NCBI GenBank assembly: GCA_022797535.1
Contig: JAAWKU010000022.1
Coordinates: 1 to 54,643 of the forward strand
DNA: 54,643 bases
Origin: Lachnospiraceae bacterium
Lineage (GTDB): Bacteria; Bacillota; Clostridia; Lachnospirales; Lachnospiraceae
Reading direction: 5' to 3'
Below, one piece after another: positions 31,651 to 40,062 of the stretch. The notes under the pieces were generated by a model. It searched no databases. It had not been told where the DNA came from and saw nothing but the letters and a program-made list of their open reading frames with translations. The position numbers and the translations under genes are program-made. Numbering within the stretch: position 1 is the first letter of the stretch; every line of letters starts with the position of its first letter.

Positions 31651-33105
31651 TCAGATGCAACTGGCCTCCTGTCTGGCTAATTGCTCCCGCAGGGAGGGAT
31701 ATACTTTTTTGCGGGTAATCTCCACCAGGCCCAGAGGGGTCATGTCCACCACCTTTACCGGTACGGGATCTTCTTTCACCAGCGCCCGCAACTCCTGCAA
31801 CAATTCCTCCTCCTGGGCCAGAGTAGCCAGATTGATAAAGTCCACGATGATGATGCCGGAGAGGTTCCGCAGCCGAAGCTGGCGGGCCACCTCCCGGGCG
31901 GCCTCCAGGTTCACCCGGCGCATGGTTTCCTCTGAAGAAGGGCCCATGGACCTGTTCCCCGGGGTTCGGATACATTTTCCTGTGTTTACGTCAATGGCTG
32001 TCAGGCTTTCCGTCTGCTCCACCACCAGATTCGCGCCGGACTTCAGCCAGACTGTTTTTCCCAGTGCTTCCGCCAGCTTTGTACCCAGACCATAGAGCCG
32101 GTCCAAGGGAAGAGCGGGGTCCTGATACAACCGAATCTGCTTTGCCTGCAGGGATGGGCGTCCGCTCTCCTGCAGCCCCAGCAATTCCTCCTGTACTTGC
32201 GGCAGATCCGTCACTACTTCCTGATACTCACCGGGCCCAAAGGGCTTCAGCGCCTCCTCCAGAGCAGATCCTCCCCCATGGAGGCAACAGTAACAGTTAC
32301 GATGCTGTCCCTGTAAAAACAAAGCAGTAAACTGCCGCAGCAGTTGCTCGTACTCCCGGCGCAGGATTTCTTCACTCACTTGTATTTCTTCCGCCTGTTC
32401 CAGCAACAGCCCTGCCTGGGTACGTGCCACCAGTCCGAAGGAGGGCACGCCTTCCTGATGTGCCAACCGCCCCTCCGAATCCATGGCCTGCCAGCGGACC
32501 AGAAGCTGACGCAGCCGGTCTTTCTGAGTCTCATCCAGCTTTTTGGAAATGCCTGTTTGAGATTTTCCCATGGCAAAGACAAAATACTCTCCCTGCAAAG
32601 TGATCCGGGTGGTCACTGTCGCCTGCTTGGACTTGATGGGCTCCTGCTGTACCTGCACCAGCAGTTCGTCTCCTTCCAGAATCCTGCCATCGTAAACCCG
32701 GTTGGTCAGAAATGGAGGAACTTTTTCCTGCCCCATGTGTAAAAAGCACTGTTCCCGTTGGGCAATTTCCACGAAACAGGCATTCAAATTTTTTACCACC
32801 TTTTTTACTTTGCCCAGGTATACCGCGCCAATACGGCTCTGGGCTCCGAAAGTAAAAACCTGTGCCGCCACCAGACGATCCTGCTGAATCAGAGCCGCAA
32901 GCAGGCCTGGGGCCGAATTGTCCCGGTCAGGGCTGTCTCCACAGGCAATGGGTTTTCTCTGACCAAGACCCTCTCCACGTGCGTAGGACTTTCCCCGGAT
33001 CAGCCCCGATGGACAGGCAGTGATCAAAAGTCTGCTCTGTTCCCGGTTCATTTGTTGCTGCTCCCTGTCTGGCCAGGTCAGGGGCTGGCATACATTTCTG
33101 CTCAT
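31651..33105 (-). CDS. rng: Ribonuclease E/G family protein (RNase G)
   Basis: The endoribonuclease has an S1 domain (about residues 85-165; GAVYLGKVKKVVKNLNACFV), and a catalytic core with SGANLVVEQTESLTAIDVN, IIIVDFINLA (the metal-binding Asp pair) and MTPLGLVEITRKK. It has 484 residues. An extra low-similarity stretch of about 40 residues lies near residues 30-70. ATG at 33105 overlaps the preceding stop (ATGA), with GGGGGAG upstream. In relatives rng is followed by rplU; here a MITE-like element and a NUDIX gene follow. Confidence 0.93.
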   Translation of the reverse strand: MSRNVCQPLTWPDREQQQMNREQSRLLITACPSGLIRGKSYARGEGLGQRKPIACGDSPDRDNSAPGLLAALIQQDRLVAAQVFTFGAQSRIGAVYLGKVKKVVKNLNACFVEIAQREQCFLHMGQEKVPPFLTNRVYDGRILEGDELLVQVQQEPIKSKQATVTTRITLQGEYFVFAMGKSQTGISKKLDETQKDRLRQLLVRWQAMDSEGRLAHQEGVPSFGLVARTQAGLLLEQAEEIQVSEEILRREYEQLLRQFTALFLQGQHRNCYCCLHGGGSALEEALKPFGPGEYQEVVTDLPQVQEELLGLQESGRPSLQAKQIRLYQDPALPLDRLYGLGTKLAEALGKTVWLKSGANLVVEQTESLTAIDVNTGKCIRTPGNRSMGPSSEETMRRVNLEAAREVARQLRLRNLSGIIIVDFINLATLAQEEELLQELRALVKEDPVPVKVVDMTPLGLVEITRKKVYPSLREQLARQEASCI

Positions 33106-34235
33106 CTCAACTCCCCCGCGTTTTCTGTGCCTTGAAGAATACCTTCTTCGTGACAGAAATTCTGCTCACTGTTCATAGCCTGCATCCGCTCTCCTGTTCC
33201 GGCTTGTATCCACTCCTCTGTTCCAGGCTGTATCCGCTCCCCTGTTCCGGCTTGTATCCACTCCTCTGCTCCAGTCTGTATCCGCTCCCCTGTTCCAGCC
33301 TGTATCCGCTCCCCTGCTCCAGGCTGTATCCGCTCTCCTGTCCCGGCTTGTATCCGCTCCCTCTGCTCCGGCTTGTCCGCGCTGTGCAGCAGCCACTCCC
33401 GCTGTTCCGTCTCCTTGGCGGCCAGGGCCTCTCTGCGTAGCCGTTTTGCTTCCTCCGCTGCATCCTCCTTGCGGCGCTGCGCTTCCCGGGCAATCCGGAT
33501 TCGCTCTTCATCCACCATGGGCTCCAGGATCGGACTGCCGATGGCATCCATAGGCGCCAGCCGCTGGGGTGCTCCTTCCGCAGCCAAATTCAGATAGGTA
33601 TCTTCACGGTGGATGGTATAAGCATGCTCGGCCAGGGCTTCCCCCTGCCAGACAGCATAAGCGTCCATGACCTGCCGGGGCTTGATATTGCCGCCGCTGG
33701 AGGCATCCAACAACATGTGGATGGACCGGCTGTACGGGTCAGCCTGCAGTTCATAGATACCTGGCCGGATATCCACCGTCAGAGTATTTTTCCTGGTTTC
33801 CTTAGTGACTAAAATTTCCGGCAGGGCGTAGAATTCCGCCAGCTTCCCCATATAGTCGAAGGAAGGCTCCCGGCCCTCCCGGAACCGAACCGTATAGCCC
33901 GCCGCCGCTACGCTGGCCATGGCGTTGCCCGCCCCCTCCGGCAACAGCACCACGCTGACCATCTCAATCCCCGGCGCGCTGGCCCGGTTAAGGCGCTCCA
34001 GCATATCCTGGGATGTGGTAACACTGTTGCACTCTATGTCCATATATTCTCCGTCGCTGGTGAGTCCAACTCCCAGCGGGGCAGCGAAGCTCATGATCTG
34101 ATGTGGGCTGAAGCCTGTGGTATAGGCCACGTCGATCCCGGCCCGCCGAATACATTTCTGGAAAAAACGCATTACGTCCAGATGTCCGATAAAGCGCACC
34201 GGGCCGTATTTGCGGAATTTAACACGCACTTTCAT
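33102..34235 (-). CDS. TIGR03936-family radical SAM-associated protein (DUF2344) with repeat tail
   Basis: The N-terminal 240 residues match the family that accompanies TIGR03960 radical SAM proteins: KVRVKFRKYGPVRFIGHLD, MRFFQKCIRRAGIDVAYTTG, FSPHQIMSFAAPLGVGLTS. Function is unknown. Family members are usually about 220-250 residues; this one has 377, with a coiled Arg/Glu/Ala-rich segment and then an octapeptide repeat ([R/W]IQ[A/P/T]G[T/A][G/E]E) at 33180-33364. It ends in ATGA overlap with rng. Confidence 0.88.
   Translation of the reverse strand: MKVRVKFRKYGPVRFIGHLDVMRFFQKCIRRAGIDVAYTTGFSPHQIMSFAAPLGVGLTSDGEYMDIECNSVTTSQDMLERLNRASAPGIEMVSVVLLPEGAGNAMASVAAAGYTVRFREGREPSFDYMGKLAEFYALPEILVTKETRKNTLTVDIRPGIYELQADPYSRSIHMLLDASSGGNIKPRQVMDAYAVWQGEALAEHAYTIHREDTYLNLAAEGAPQRLAPMDAIGSPILEPMVDEERIRIAREAQRRKEDAAEEAKRLRREALAAKETEQREWLLHSADKPEQRERIQAGTGERIQPGAGERIQAGTGERIQTGAEEWIQAGTGERIQPGTEEWIQAGTGERMQAMNSEQNFCHEEGILQGTENAGELR
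33180..33364 (-). repeat. 24-bp coding repeat (octapeptide) in the DUF2344 protein
   Basis: About eight in-frame 24-bp units encode GERIQAGT-like octapeptides (variants GERIQPGA, EEWIQAGT). On the plus strand each reads like TGTATCCGCTCCCCTGTTCC. Because 24 is divisible by 3, copy-number change would keep the frame and the coupling to rng. Confidence 0.93.
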
Positions 34236-34290
34236 TACTTCTTACTCCCATCTGTTTACTTGCCGTTTAAGCCAAATTCCCGAATTTCCG

Positions 34291-36189
34291 TCAACATCCT
34301 CCATAGTTCCCCACATCTCTGGGTTCAAAACAGATACCGCCGCCAAACCGGGTGACACCGCAGCCCTGACATTTAACTCTGCAGTTTTCCGAGATCTGCC
34401 CTTCCCGGGCCTTCAACCATTCCCGCTTCAGGAATTCCCGGGTGACGCCGCAGTCAATGAAATCCCAGGGGAAAATCTCGTCCAGGGGTCTCTCTCTATG
34501 GGCGTAGAATGCCACATCCAGGCCGCACTCCGCCATGGTTTCCTCCCAGACCTGGTTTTTGAAATACTCGCTCCAGGCATCGTAAAAGCACCCCTTCCGA
34601 TATACGCCCAGAATTACCTGAGACAGGCGGCGGTCTCCCCGGGCCAGCACGCCCTCCCAGACACTGGCGTCCGCCTCGTGATAATTGTACTTGATGCTTT
34701 TCTGATTCAGCTGTTTGGAGATGCAATTCCGGGTAAAATATGCCTTTTCTATAAATTCTTCCCTGGTGCACTGACTGGCCCACTGAAAGGGAGTAAAGGG
34801 TTTGGGAACGAAAAAGGAGGTGCTGGTGACGATCTGCACCCGCCCGTTTGTCCGGGCCTCCTTGGGCACTTCCTCAAAAAAAGTGGCGGCAATCTTGTTG
34901 GACAATTCGGCGATACCCTGCATGTCCTCCTCCGTCTCTGTGGGAAGGCCCAGCATAAAATACAGCTTCACCCGGGTCCATCCCCCTCGGAATGCCAGCG
35001 CGGAGCCCTGCAGAATATCCTCCTCCGTAAGTCCCTTGTTGATCACATTCCGCAGCCGCTGGCTTCCTGCCTCCGGGGCAAAAGTCAGGGAAGATTTGCG
35101 GACGTCCTGTACTTTGGACATCACATCCAGGGAAAAAGCGTCGATTCGCAGAGAAGGAAGGGAAATATTGACGTTTTTCTCCTTGCAGGCCTGGATCAGA
35201 AAGTCAATAAGTTCCGGCAGTCTGCTGTAGTCGCTGGAGCTCAGGGAACTTAGGGAGACTTCCTCATGTCCAGTATTTTTCAGCATCTCCAGAGCATATT
35301 TTTTTAACAGATCCACATCCCGCTCCCGCACTGGCCGGTACAACTGCCCTGCCTGACAGAACCGGCAGCCCCGGATGCAGCCCCGCTGGATTTCCAGCAC
35401 TACCCGGTCCTGGGTCACTTTAATATAGGGAACCACGGGTTTCATGGGATAATAGGTGTCCGATACCTGCATCTCCACTTCCTTCAGAATGGTGCGGGGA
35501 ATCCCCTCCTCCGCAGGCTCAAAACTTTTGATGGTCCCGTCCTCATGGTAAGCCACCTGATAGAACCGTGGCACATACATGCCAGGCAGACGGGCCGCCC
35601 GGCGCAGGAATTCCACTCGCCCGCAGCCCTCTTTTTTGCAGGTTTTATAGAGGTCCAGCAAATTGCGGTATTGGGTCTCACCCTCGCCGATATAGAACAG
35701 GTCAAAAAAGTCCGCAATAGGCTCCGGATTGTAGGTACAGGGCCCCCCTCCTATGACGATGGGGCAGTCTTCCCCCCTCTCCACCGCCAGCAGCGGAATC
35801 TGGGCCAAATCCAGCACTTGCAGGATATTGGTATAGCACATCTCATACTGGATCGTGATTCCCAGAAAGTCCATCTCTTTTACCGGCTCCTGGGATTCCA
35901 GGCCAAAGAGAGGAATCTGCTGTTTCCTCATTATGGCATCCAGGTCCACCCAGGGGGAATAAACCCTCTCGCACCACACATCCTCCCAACTGTTAAACAT
36001 ATCGTAAAGGATCTGGATTCCCAGATGGGACATGCCGATCTCGTATACATCCGGAAAACACATGGCAAAACGAACATCCACCCGGGACTTGTCCTTCACC
36101 ACCGCGTTTACCTCACAGCCTATATACCGGGCCGGTTTCTCTATCTTCATCAGAATATCATCTGAAAGCGCCAGCTTTTCCGTGATCAT
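34291..36189 (-). CDS. TIGR03960-family B12-binding/radical SAM protein
   Basis: The 632-residue protein has an N-terminal B12-binding-like region (VRFAMCFPDVYEIGMSHLG) and a radical SAM core whose iron-sulphur cluster ligands are in RGCIRGCRFCQAGQ (Cys-x3-Cys-x2-Cys). GGGPCTYNPEPIADF and FAPEAGSQRLRNVINKG are also typical. The family usually sits beside DUF2344 and RNase G; its reaction is unknown and a tRNA or rRNA modification is only a guess. ATG 36189 has AAAGGA about 9 bp upstream. Confidence 0.92.
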   Translation of the reverse strand: MITEKLALSDDILMKIEKPARYIGCEVNAVVKDKSRVDVRFAMCFPDVYEIGMSHLGIQILYDMFNSWEDVWCERVYSPWVDLDAIMRKQQIPLFGLESQEPVKEMDFLGITIQYEMCYTNILQVLDLAQIPLLAVERGEDCPIVIGGGPCTYNPEPIADFFDLFYIGEGETQYRNLLDLYKTCKKEGCGRVEFLRRAARLPGMYVPRFYQVAYHEDGTIKSFEPAEEGIPRTILKEVEMQVSDTYYPMKPVVPYIKVTQDRVVLEIQRGCIRGCRFCQAGQLYRPVRERDVDLLKKYALEMLKNTGHEEVSLSSLSSSDYSRLPELIDFLIQACKEKNVNISLPSLRIDAFSLDVMSKVQDVRKSSLTFAPEAGSQRLRNVINKGLTEEDILQGSALAFRGGWTRVKLYFMLGLPTETEEDMQGIAELSNKIAATFFEEVPKEARTNGRVQIVTSTSFFVPKPFTPFQWASQCTREEFIEKAYFTRNCISKQLNQKSIKYNYHEADASVWEGVLARGDRRLSQVILGVYRKGCFYDAWSEYFKNQVWEETMAECGLDVAFYAHRERPLDEIFPWDFIDCGVTREFLKREWLKAREGQISENCRVKCQGCGVTRFGGGICFEPRDVGNYGGC

Positions 36190-36282
36190 CCTTTTTCATC
36201 CTTTCCTGCAGATTTCTCTTTATTTACCTATCAGTATACGGCATTTGGATAATAAAAGCAAACAAAAAGTAAGCATCCCCCT

Positions 36283-36633
36283 TCAGGGCCGGGGGATGCA
36301 GTCATAGCGAATATATTCTGAGATCTGCCCACAGGTCAGGCCAAAGAGGGAATCTCCTCTGCGGCCCGCCAGAGCCAGCACGCATACCAGCACCGCCGCA
36401 AGCAGGATTCTCAATCCCAAAGTGCCGTTTTTTCCAGCGCCGCGCCCCCAATCCCCGTACCCTTCCCCATAATCCGCCGGGGTAAAATCCGTGTCGGACT
36501 CTTCGTCAAAATAGCTGAGCGTCCTGCCGTAGAGCAGTTGCTCCCGCTGCCCAAGGTCCTGCCTGTCCTGCTGATAGCGCTCCCGCACCTGTCTTGCCAA
36601 CTGAAGTTTCTGCTGTGTGGTGATATCTCCCAT
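36283..36633 (-). CDS. Small membrane protein of unknown function
   Basis: I do not recognise it. The 116-residue product has a hydrophilic helical start (MGDITTQQKLQLARQVRERY), an acidic middle (FDEESDTDFTPADYGEG) and one membrane segment (LRILLAAVLVCVLALAG). ATG at 36633 is chosen because GGAGG lies 7 bp upstream; the frame is open to 36783 without support. It lies upstream of the radical SAM gene on the same strand and may be its operon partner. Confidence 0.7.
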   Translation of the reverse strand: MGDITTQQKLQLARQVRERYQQDRQDLGQREQLLYGRTLSYFDEESDTDFTPADYGEGYGDWGRGAGKNGTLGLRILLAAVLVCVLALAGRRGDSLFGLTCGQISEYIRYDCIPRP

Positions 36634-36879
36634 AAGGGCACCTCCGTCCATAATAGGCCAAAAAGCCCAGGCATCCCACAGACGCCCGGACCCGGTCCGT
36701 TCTGTTATTCTATTGTATGAGCCCGTCACGGAACCCAGTACGTCAATTTCCAGATAACCACACCAAATTACCTTAAAAAGCATTCTTCGTTATTGGCATA
36801 ACCAGAATTCGGCAGGACACTCCAGGCAGGTCCCCGCGCTCCATGCCAGCAGAAACGTCATTTTATAACCAAAAGCAGT

Positions 36880-37254
36880 TCACAATTCTACAATCTTCTG
36901 GAAAAAGCAGCTGCGGGAACCTGTATGGCAGGCAGCCCCCTCTTGCCGGACCCGGGCCAGCAGGGTATCCCTGTCGCAGTCCGCCGTGAGGGATTGTACA
37001 TATTGGTAGTGACCGCTGGTCTCCCCTTTCAGCCACTGCTCCTGGCGGCTGCGGCTATAATAGTGCATCAGGCCGGTGCGCAGGGTGTCGGCATAGGCCT
37101 GGCAGTTCATATAGGCCATCATCAGTACCTCCCCATTTTCCCCATCCTGAATGATAACCGGCACCAGCCCCTGGGAATCCTTTTTAAGCTCTTCCCAGGT
37201 AATGGCCGGCGTCGGGACGGGTTTGCGGCCCGGTTCCTTATTTTCCATCTGCAT
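36880..37254 (-). CDS. hisI: Phosphoribosyl-AMP cyclohydrolase
   Basis: HisI opens the adenine ring of PR-AMP in histidine synthesis. The 124 residues carry the metal-binding signature TADCDRDTLLARVRQEG, then ACHTGSRSCFF, and YYSRSRQEQWLKGETSGH. It is the stand-alone form without the HisE pyrophosphohydrolase domain, so hisE must be elsewhere. AAGGAAGGGATT precedes ATG 37254. It is last in the local his gene set, separated from hisB by an inserted element. Confidence 0.94.
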   Translation of the reverse strand: MQMENKEPGRKPVPTPAITWEELKKDSQGLVPVIIQDGENGEVLMMAYMNCQAYADTLRTGLMHYYSRSRQEQWLKGETSGHYQYVQSLTADCDRDTLLARVRQEGAACHTGSRSCFFQKIVEL

Positions 37255-37342
37255 AATCCCTTCCTTTCCGTTATGATACTTATGGATACCTGAATTACCA
37301 TCTGCTGCGTTAGTTGGCTGAAAGTAAACCCGTCGGCACAGT

Positions 37343-37502
37343 GGTGTACTGTCTACATTATATCTGGTGAAGCTCCCCAGACTGAAGATTCCTCGGCAAG
37401 GCGGGGAAGGAGGCGATGCAGGGCATGGTCAACCGACGACAACGCGGTCCGATGGAAGTTAAGGCAGGGAAATTTGCCTGCACATAATGTGGCCAGTACA
37501 CC
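37343..37502. mobile_element. 160-bp element with 22-bp imperfect terminal inverted repeats, in the his operon
   Basis: The left end starts GGTGTACTGTCTACATTAT at 37343 and the right end, read inward on the minus strand from 37502, starts GGTGTACTGGCCACATTAT. The two 22-bp arms match at 19 positions, nine of them contiguous at the tips. The body contains a short palindrome (GCAGGGAAATTTGCCTGC, about 37464-37481) and no supported gene. I see no target duplication. It differs from the AGGTAATTGCG family. Confidence 0.7.
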
Positions 37503-37529
37503 GGGATCAGGATGCAACAGGCCCCCCTG

Positions 37530-38117
37530 TCACAGACTGCCTTTGGTGCTGAGTACATCGGAAATCCGTGGCTCCGGCGTGGTAGCCTGATCCAGCGCCT
37601 TGGCAAAGGCTTTGAACATGGCTTCAATCATATGGTGATTGTTGCCGGGCTGCAAAATCCGTAGATGCAGGTTTATGCCAGCGCTGTAGGAGACGGCGTA
37701 GAAGAACTCCTTCACCAGTTCCGTATCCAATTCCCCCACCCGCTCTACCGTGAAGGGACAGTCAAACTGTAGATAGGGCCTGCCGCACAGGTCCACGGCG
37801 CACAGGGCCAGCACTTCGTCCATGGGCAGGATAAAATAGCCATAGCGGCGGATCCCCTTTTTGTCTCCTGCGGCCTCCCGGATCGCCTGCCCCAGCACGA
37901 TGCCGGCATCCTCCACCGTGTGGTGGCCGTCCACCTGCAGGTCCCCTTTCACTTTGCATGCCAGATCAAAAAAACCATGTCTGGCAAAGCCCTCCAGCAT
38001 ATGATCCAGAAAGCCGATGCCTGTATCTGTCTCCGCCACGCCGCTGCCGTCCAGATTGAAAGCCACATGTATTTCGGTTTCTCTGGTGGTGCGGCTTACC
38101 GTGCTGCTGCGTGCCAT
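37530..38117 (-). CDS. hisB: Imidazoleglycerol-phosphate dehydratase
   Basis: The enzyme dehydrates IGP to imidazole acetol-phosphate. The 195-residue monofunctional form shows the metal-binding motifs FLDHMLEGFARHG, DGHHTVEDAGIVLGQA, and NNHHMIEAMFKAFAKAL near the end. The start MARSSTVSRTTRETEI is typical. It lies between hisD and hisI. Confidence 0.97.
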   Translation of the reverse strand: MARSSTVSRTTRETEIHVAFNLDGSGVAETDTGIGFLDHMLEGFARHGFFDLACKVKGDLQVDGHHTVEDAGIVLGQAIREAAGDKKGIRRYGYFILPMDEVLALCAVDLCGRPYLQFDCPFTVERVGELDTELVKEFFYAVSYSAGINLHLRILQPGNNHHMIEAMFKAFAKALDQATTPEPRISDVLSTKGSL

Positions 38118-38137
38118 GCTGTACTCCTCCTCGCTTG

Positions 38138-38184
38138 ATACTTTTACTCCAGGTAATTGCGAAACTCACCTATACTTTTACTCC
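38138..38184. mobile_element. 21-bp remnant of the AGGTAATTGCG element with 13-bp target duplication
   Basis: A perfect 13-bp direct repeat ATACTTTTACTCC (38138-38150 and 38172-38184) flanks 21 bp that begin AGGTAATTGCGAAACTC and end ACCT. The insert carries the 16-bp terminal repeat of the 31463 element exactly, joined to four bases of an opposite end. The right duplication overlaps the hisD stop codon (38178-38180). It looks like a deletion derivative or excision footprint. Confidence 0.82.
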
Positions 38185-39470
38185 TCAAACCGAACCCTGA
38201 TACTGTTGGCGTGGGCGGTCAGCCCCTCGCTTTCGGCAAACTTTTCGATATCCTGATGTACCGCCTGCAGCGCCTTCTGTGAATAGGAGATGATACTGGT
38301 CTTTTTCTGAAAATCATCCACATTGACCGGTGAGAAGAACCGGGCCGTGCCGTTGGTGGGCAGGATATGGTTAGGACCTGCGTAATAATCTCCCAAAGGC
38401 TCTGAACTGTATTCTCCCAAAAAGATGGCCCCTGCGTTTTTGATCCTGGTCATGGTTTCGAAAGGATTCCTGGTCAGGATCTCCAGGTGCTCGGAAGCAA
38501 TGTCGTTGGCGGCTTCGATGGCGTCCTCCATATTCTCCGCTAAAAGGATGTAACCATAATTATCCAGAGATTTTTCCATGATCTCCCTGCGGGACAAACG
38601 GGCCACGAAGTCATCCACCTGGCGGGACACCTGGTCAGCCAGTTCCCTGGAAGTGGTGATCAGAATGGCGCTGGCCAGTTCATCGTGCTCGGCCTGGCTT
38701 AAGAGATCCGCCGCCACGTAACGGGGATTGGCGGTCTCGTCCGCCAGCACCAGAATTTCACTGGGCCCGGCGATGGAATCAATGCTCACATAGCCATATA
38801 CCGCTTTTTTTGCCAGAGCAACATATATATTGCCGGGGCCGGTGATTTTGTCCACTTTGGGGATGGACTGAGTGCCATAAGCCATGGCGGCGATGGCCTG
38901 GGCGCCGCCCGCCTTATAGATGGCGTCTACTCCCGCAATGTCCGCCGCCACCAATGTGCCGGGATTCACCTTTCCGTCCGCCCCGGGCGGAGTGGTCATA
39001 AGAATATCCGGCACTCCGGCTACCCTGGCGGGAATTACATTCATCAGCACACTGGAGGGATAGGCCGCCTTGCCCCCGGGCACATACACGCCTACTCTGC
39101 CTATGGGCGTGATTTTCATACCCAGTATGGAGCCGTCCTCTCTGGTGTCAAACCAACTGTTGCGCAGCTGCTTCTCATGAAAAGCACGGATATTGGCGGC
39201 TGAACGTTTCATCACTTCCACCAGTTCCGGCTCCATCTGAGCGTATGCTTCCCTGATTTCCTCCTCTGTCACCCGGATGTTTTCGGGGGTAAGCTGGAAC
39301 TTGTCATATTGCAGGGTGTATGCAAACAGGGCTTCGTCCCCATTCTCCTTCACATTGGCCAGAATCCCGGCCACCTTATCCTCGTATTCCGTGTAATTGT
39401 TGGGGCTTCTTTTCAGCAGGTCATTCAGCACGTTTTTACGGGTGCTTTCCGTTAATTCCACAATTCTCAT
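38178..39470 (-). CDS. hisD: Histidinol dehydrogenase
   Basis: HisD carries out the last two oxidations to L-histidine with NAD and zinc. The 430-residue protein has GRVGVYVPGGKAAYPSSVLM, KITGPGNIYVALAKKAVYG, SIAGPSEILVLAD, and LSQAEHDELASAILIT with zinc-ligand residues, plus YYAGPNHILPTNGTARF near the end. Its terminal codons are duplicated by the 38138-38184 insertion but remain intact. Confidence 0.97.
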   Translation of the reverse strand: MRIVELTESTRKNVLNDLLKRSPNNYTEYEDKVAGILANVKENGDEALFAYTLQYDKFQLTPENIRVTEEEIREAYAQMEPELVEVMKRSAANIRAFHEKQLRNSWFDTREDGSILGMKITPIGRVGVYVPGGKAAYPSSVLMNVIPARVAGVPDILMTTPPGADGKVNPGTLVAADIAGVDAIYKAGGAQAIAAMAYGTQSIPKVDKITGPGNIYVALAKKAVYGYVSIDSIAGPSEILVLADETANPRYVAADLLSQAEHDELASAILITTSRELADQVSRQVDDFVARLSRREIMEKSLDNYGYILLAENMEDAIEAANDIASEHLEILTRNPFETMTRIKNAGAIFLGEYSSEPLGDYYAGPNHILPTNGTARFFSPVNVDDFQKKTSIISYSQKALQAVHQDIEKFAESEGLTAHANSIRVRFEE

Positions 39471-39556
39471 CTCTTCTTCTCCTCGTATAATATCTTTTCT
39501 CCCTTTTCGGAAAAGTGTTCCTGTATCAACTGCTCTATAAATTGGAATTGAATTTG

Positions 39557-40027
39557 TCAGATTGTGTACTTCATAGGGGTAAACCTGATTCCATCTATTT
39601 CTTGCTCATCAGATTGCGGATTAAATCCTATATGAAGATAAAACGGCTTGCCATATGGTGACGAATTTAAAGTAATTTCCCTCAGTTCTGGGTTATCTTT
39701 CAAAATATCTGCTAAAAGATACTGAAAAATTGAAGTAGCTACACCTTGACGATGATACTCTTTTTTGGTGAACACTAAGTTGATATGTGTTCTGTTTGAA
39801 CGCATACCTATAATTCCAATCATTTTACCTTTATCAAAGGCTGCATATATTGGGCAGATACCTTGTTGACATTTTGAAATAAATACATCATTTTCAACTA
39901 TATCTCGCTTGAATGTAGCAATCCCCTCTGGTTTATAGTCTGGTGCTTCAAACTGTAAAAACACTTCTAATGCCAACGCAAGGGCTTCCGTTACTTCATT
40001 GCTATGTATTTTTCGTATTTCATACAT
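39557..40027 (-). CDS. GNAT-family N-acetyltransferase inserted between hisG and hisD
   Basis: The 156-residue protein has the GNAT core: GKMIGIIGMRSNRTHINLVF, then KKEYHRQGVATSIFQYLL for acetyl-CoA binding and YGKPFYLHIGFNP. The substrate is unknown. The gene is visibly richer in A+T than the his genes around it and has its own promoter (40063-40091), which suggests later acquisition as a cassette. AGGTAAAAAA precedes the ATG. Confidence 0.85.
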   Translation of the reverse strand: MYEIRKIHSNEVTEALALALEVFLQFEAPDYKPEGIATFKRDIVENDVFISKCQQGICPIYAAFDKGKMIGIIGMRSNRTHINLVFTKKEYHRQGVATSIFQYLLADILKDNPELREITLNSSPYGKPFYLHIGFNPQSDEQEIDGIRFTPMKYTI

Positions 40028-40062
40028 TTTTTTACCTCACAAAATCCTGATTTATGAATACA

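Noticed and set aside
34210..35253. 347-residue ORF antisense to the radical SAM gene
   Set aside because: The opposite strand encodes a protein with intact Cys-x3-Cys-x2-Cys and family motifs, so this is a shadow frame.
37358..37627. 89-residue ORF on the minus strand
   Set aside because: It covers the inverted-repeat element and runs into hisB in another frame. Composition and context fit non-coding repeat sequence.
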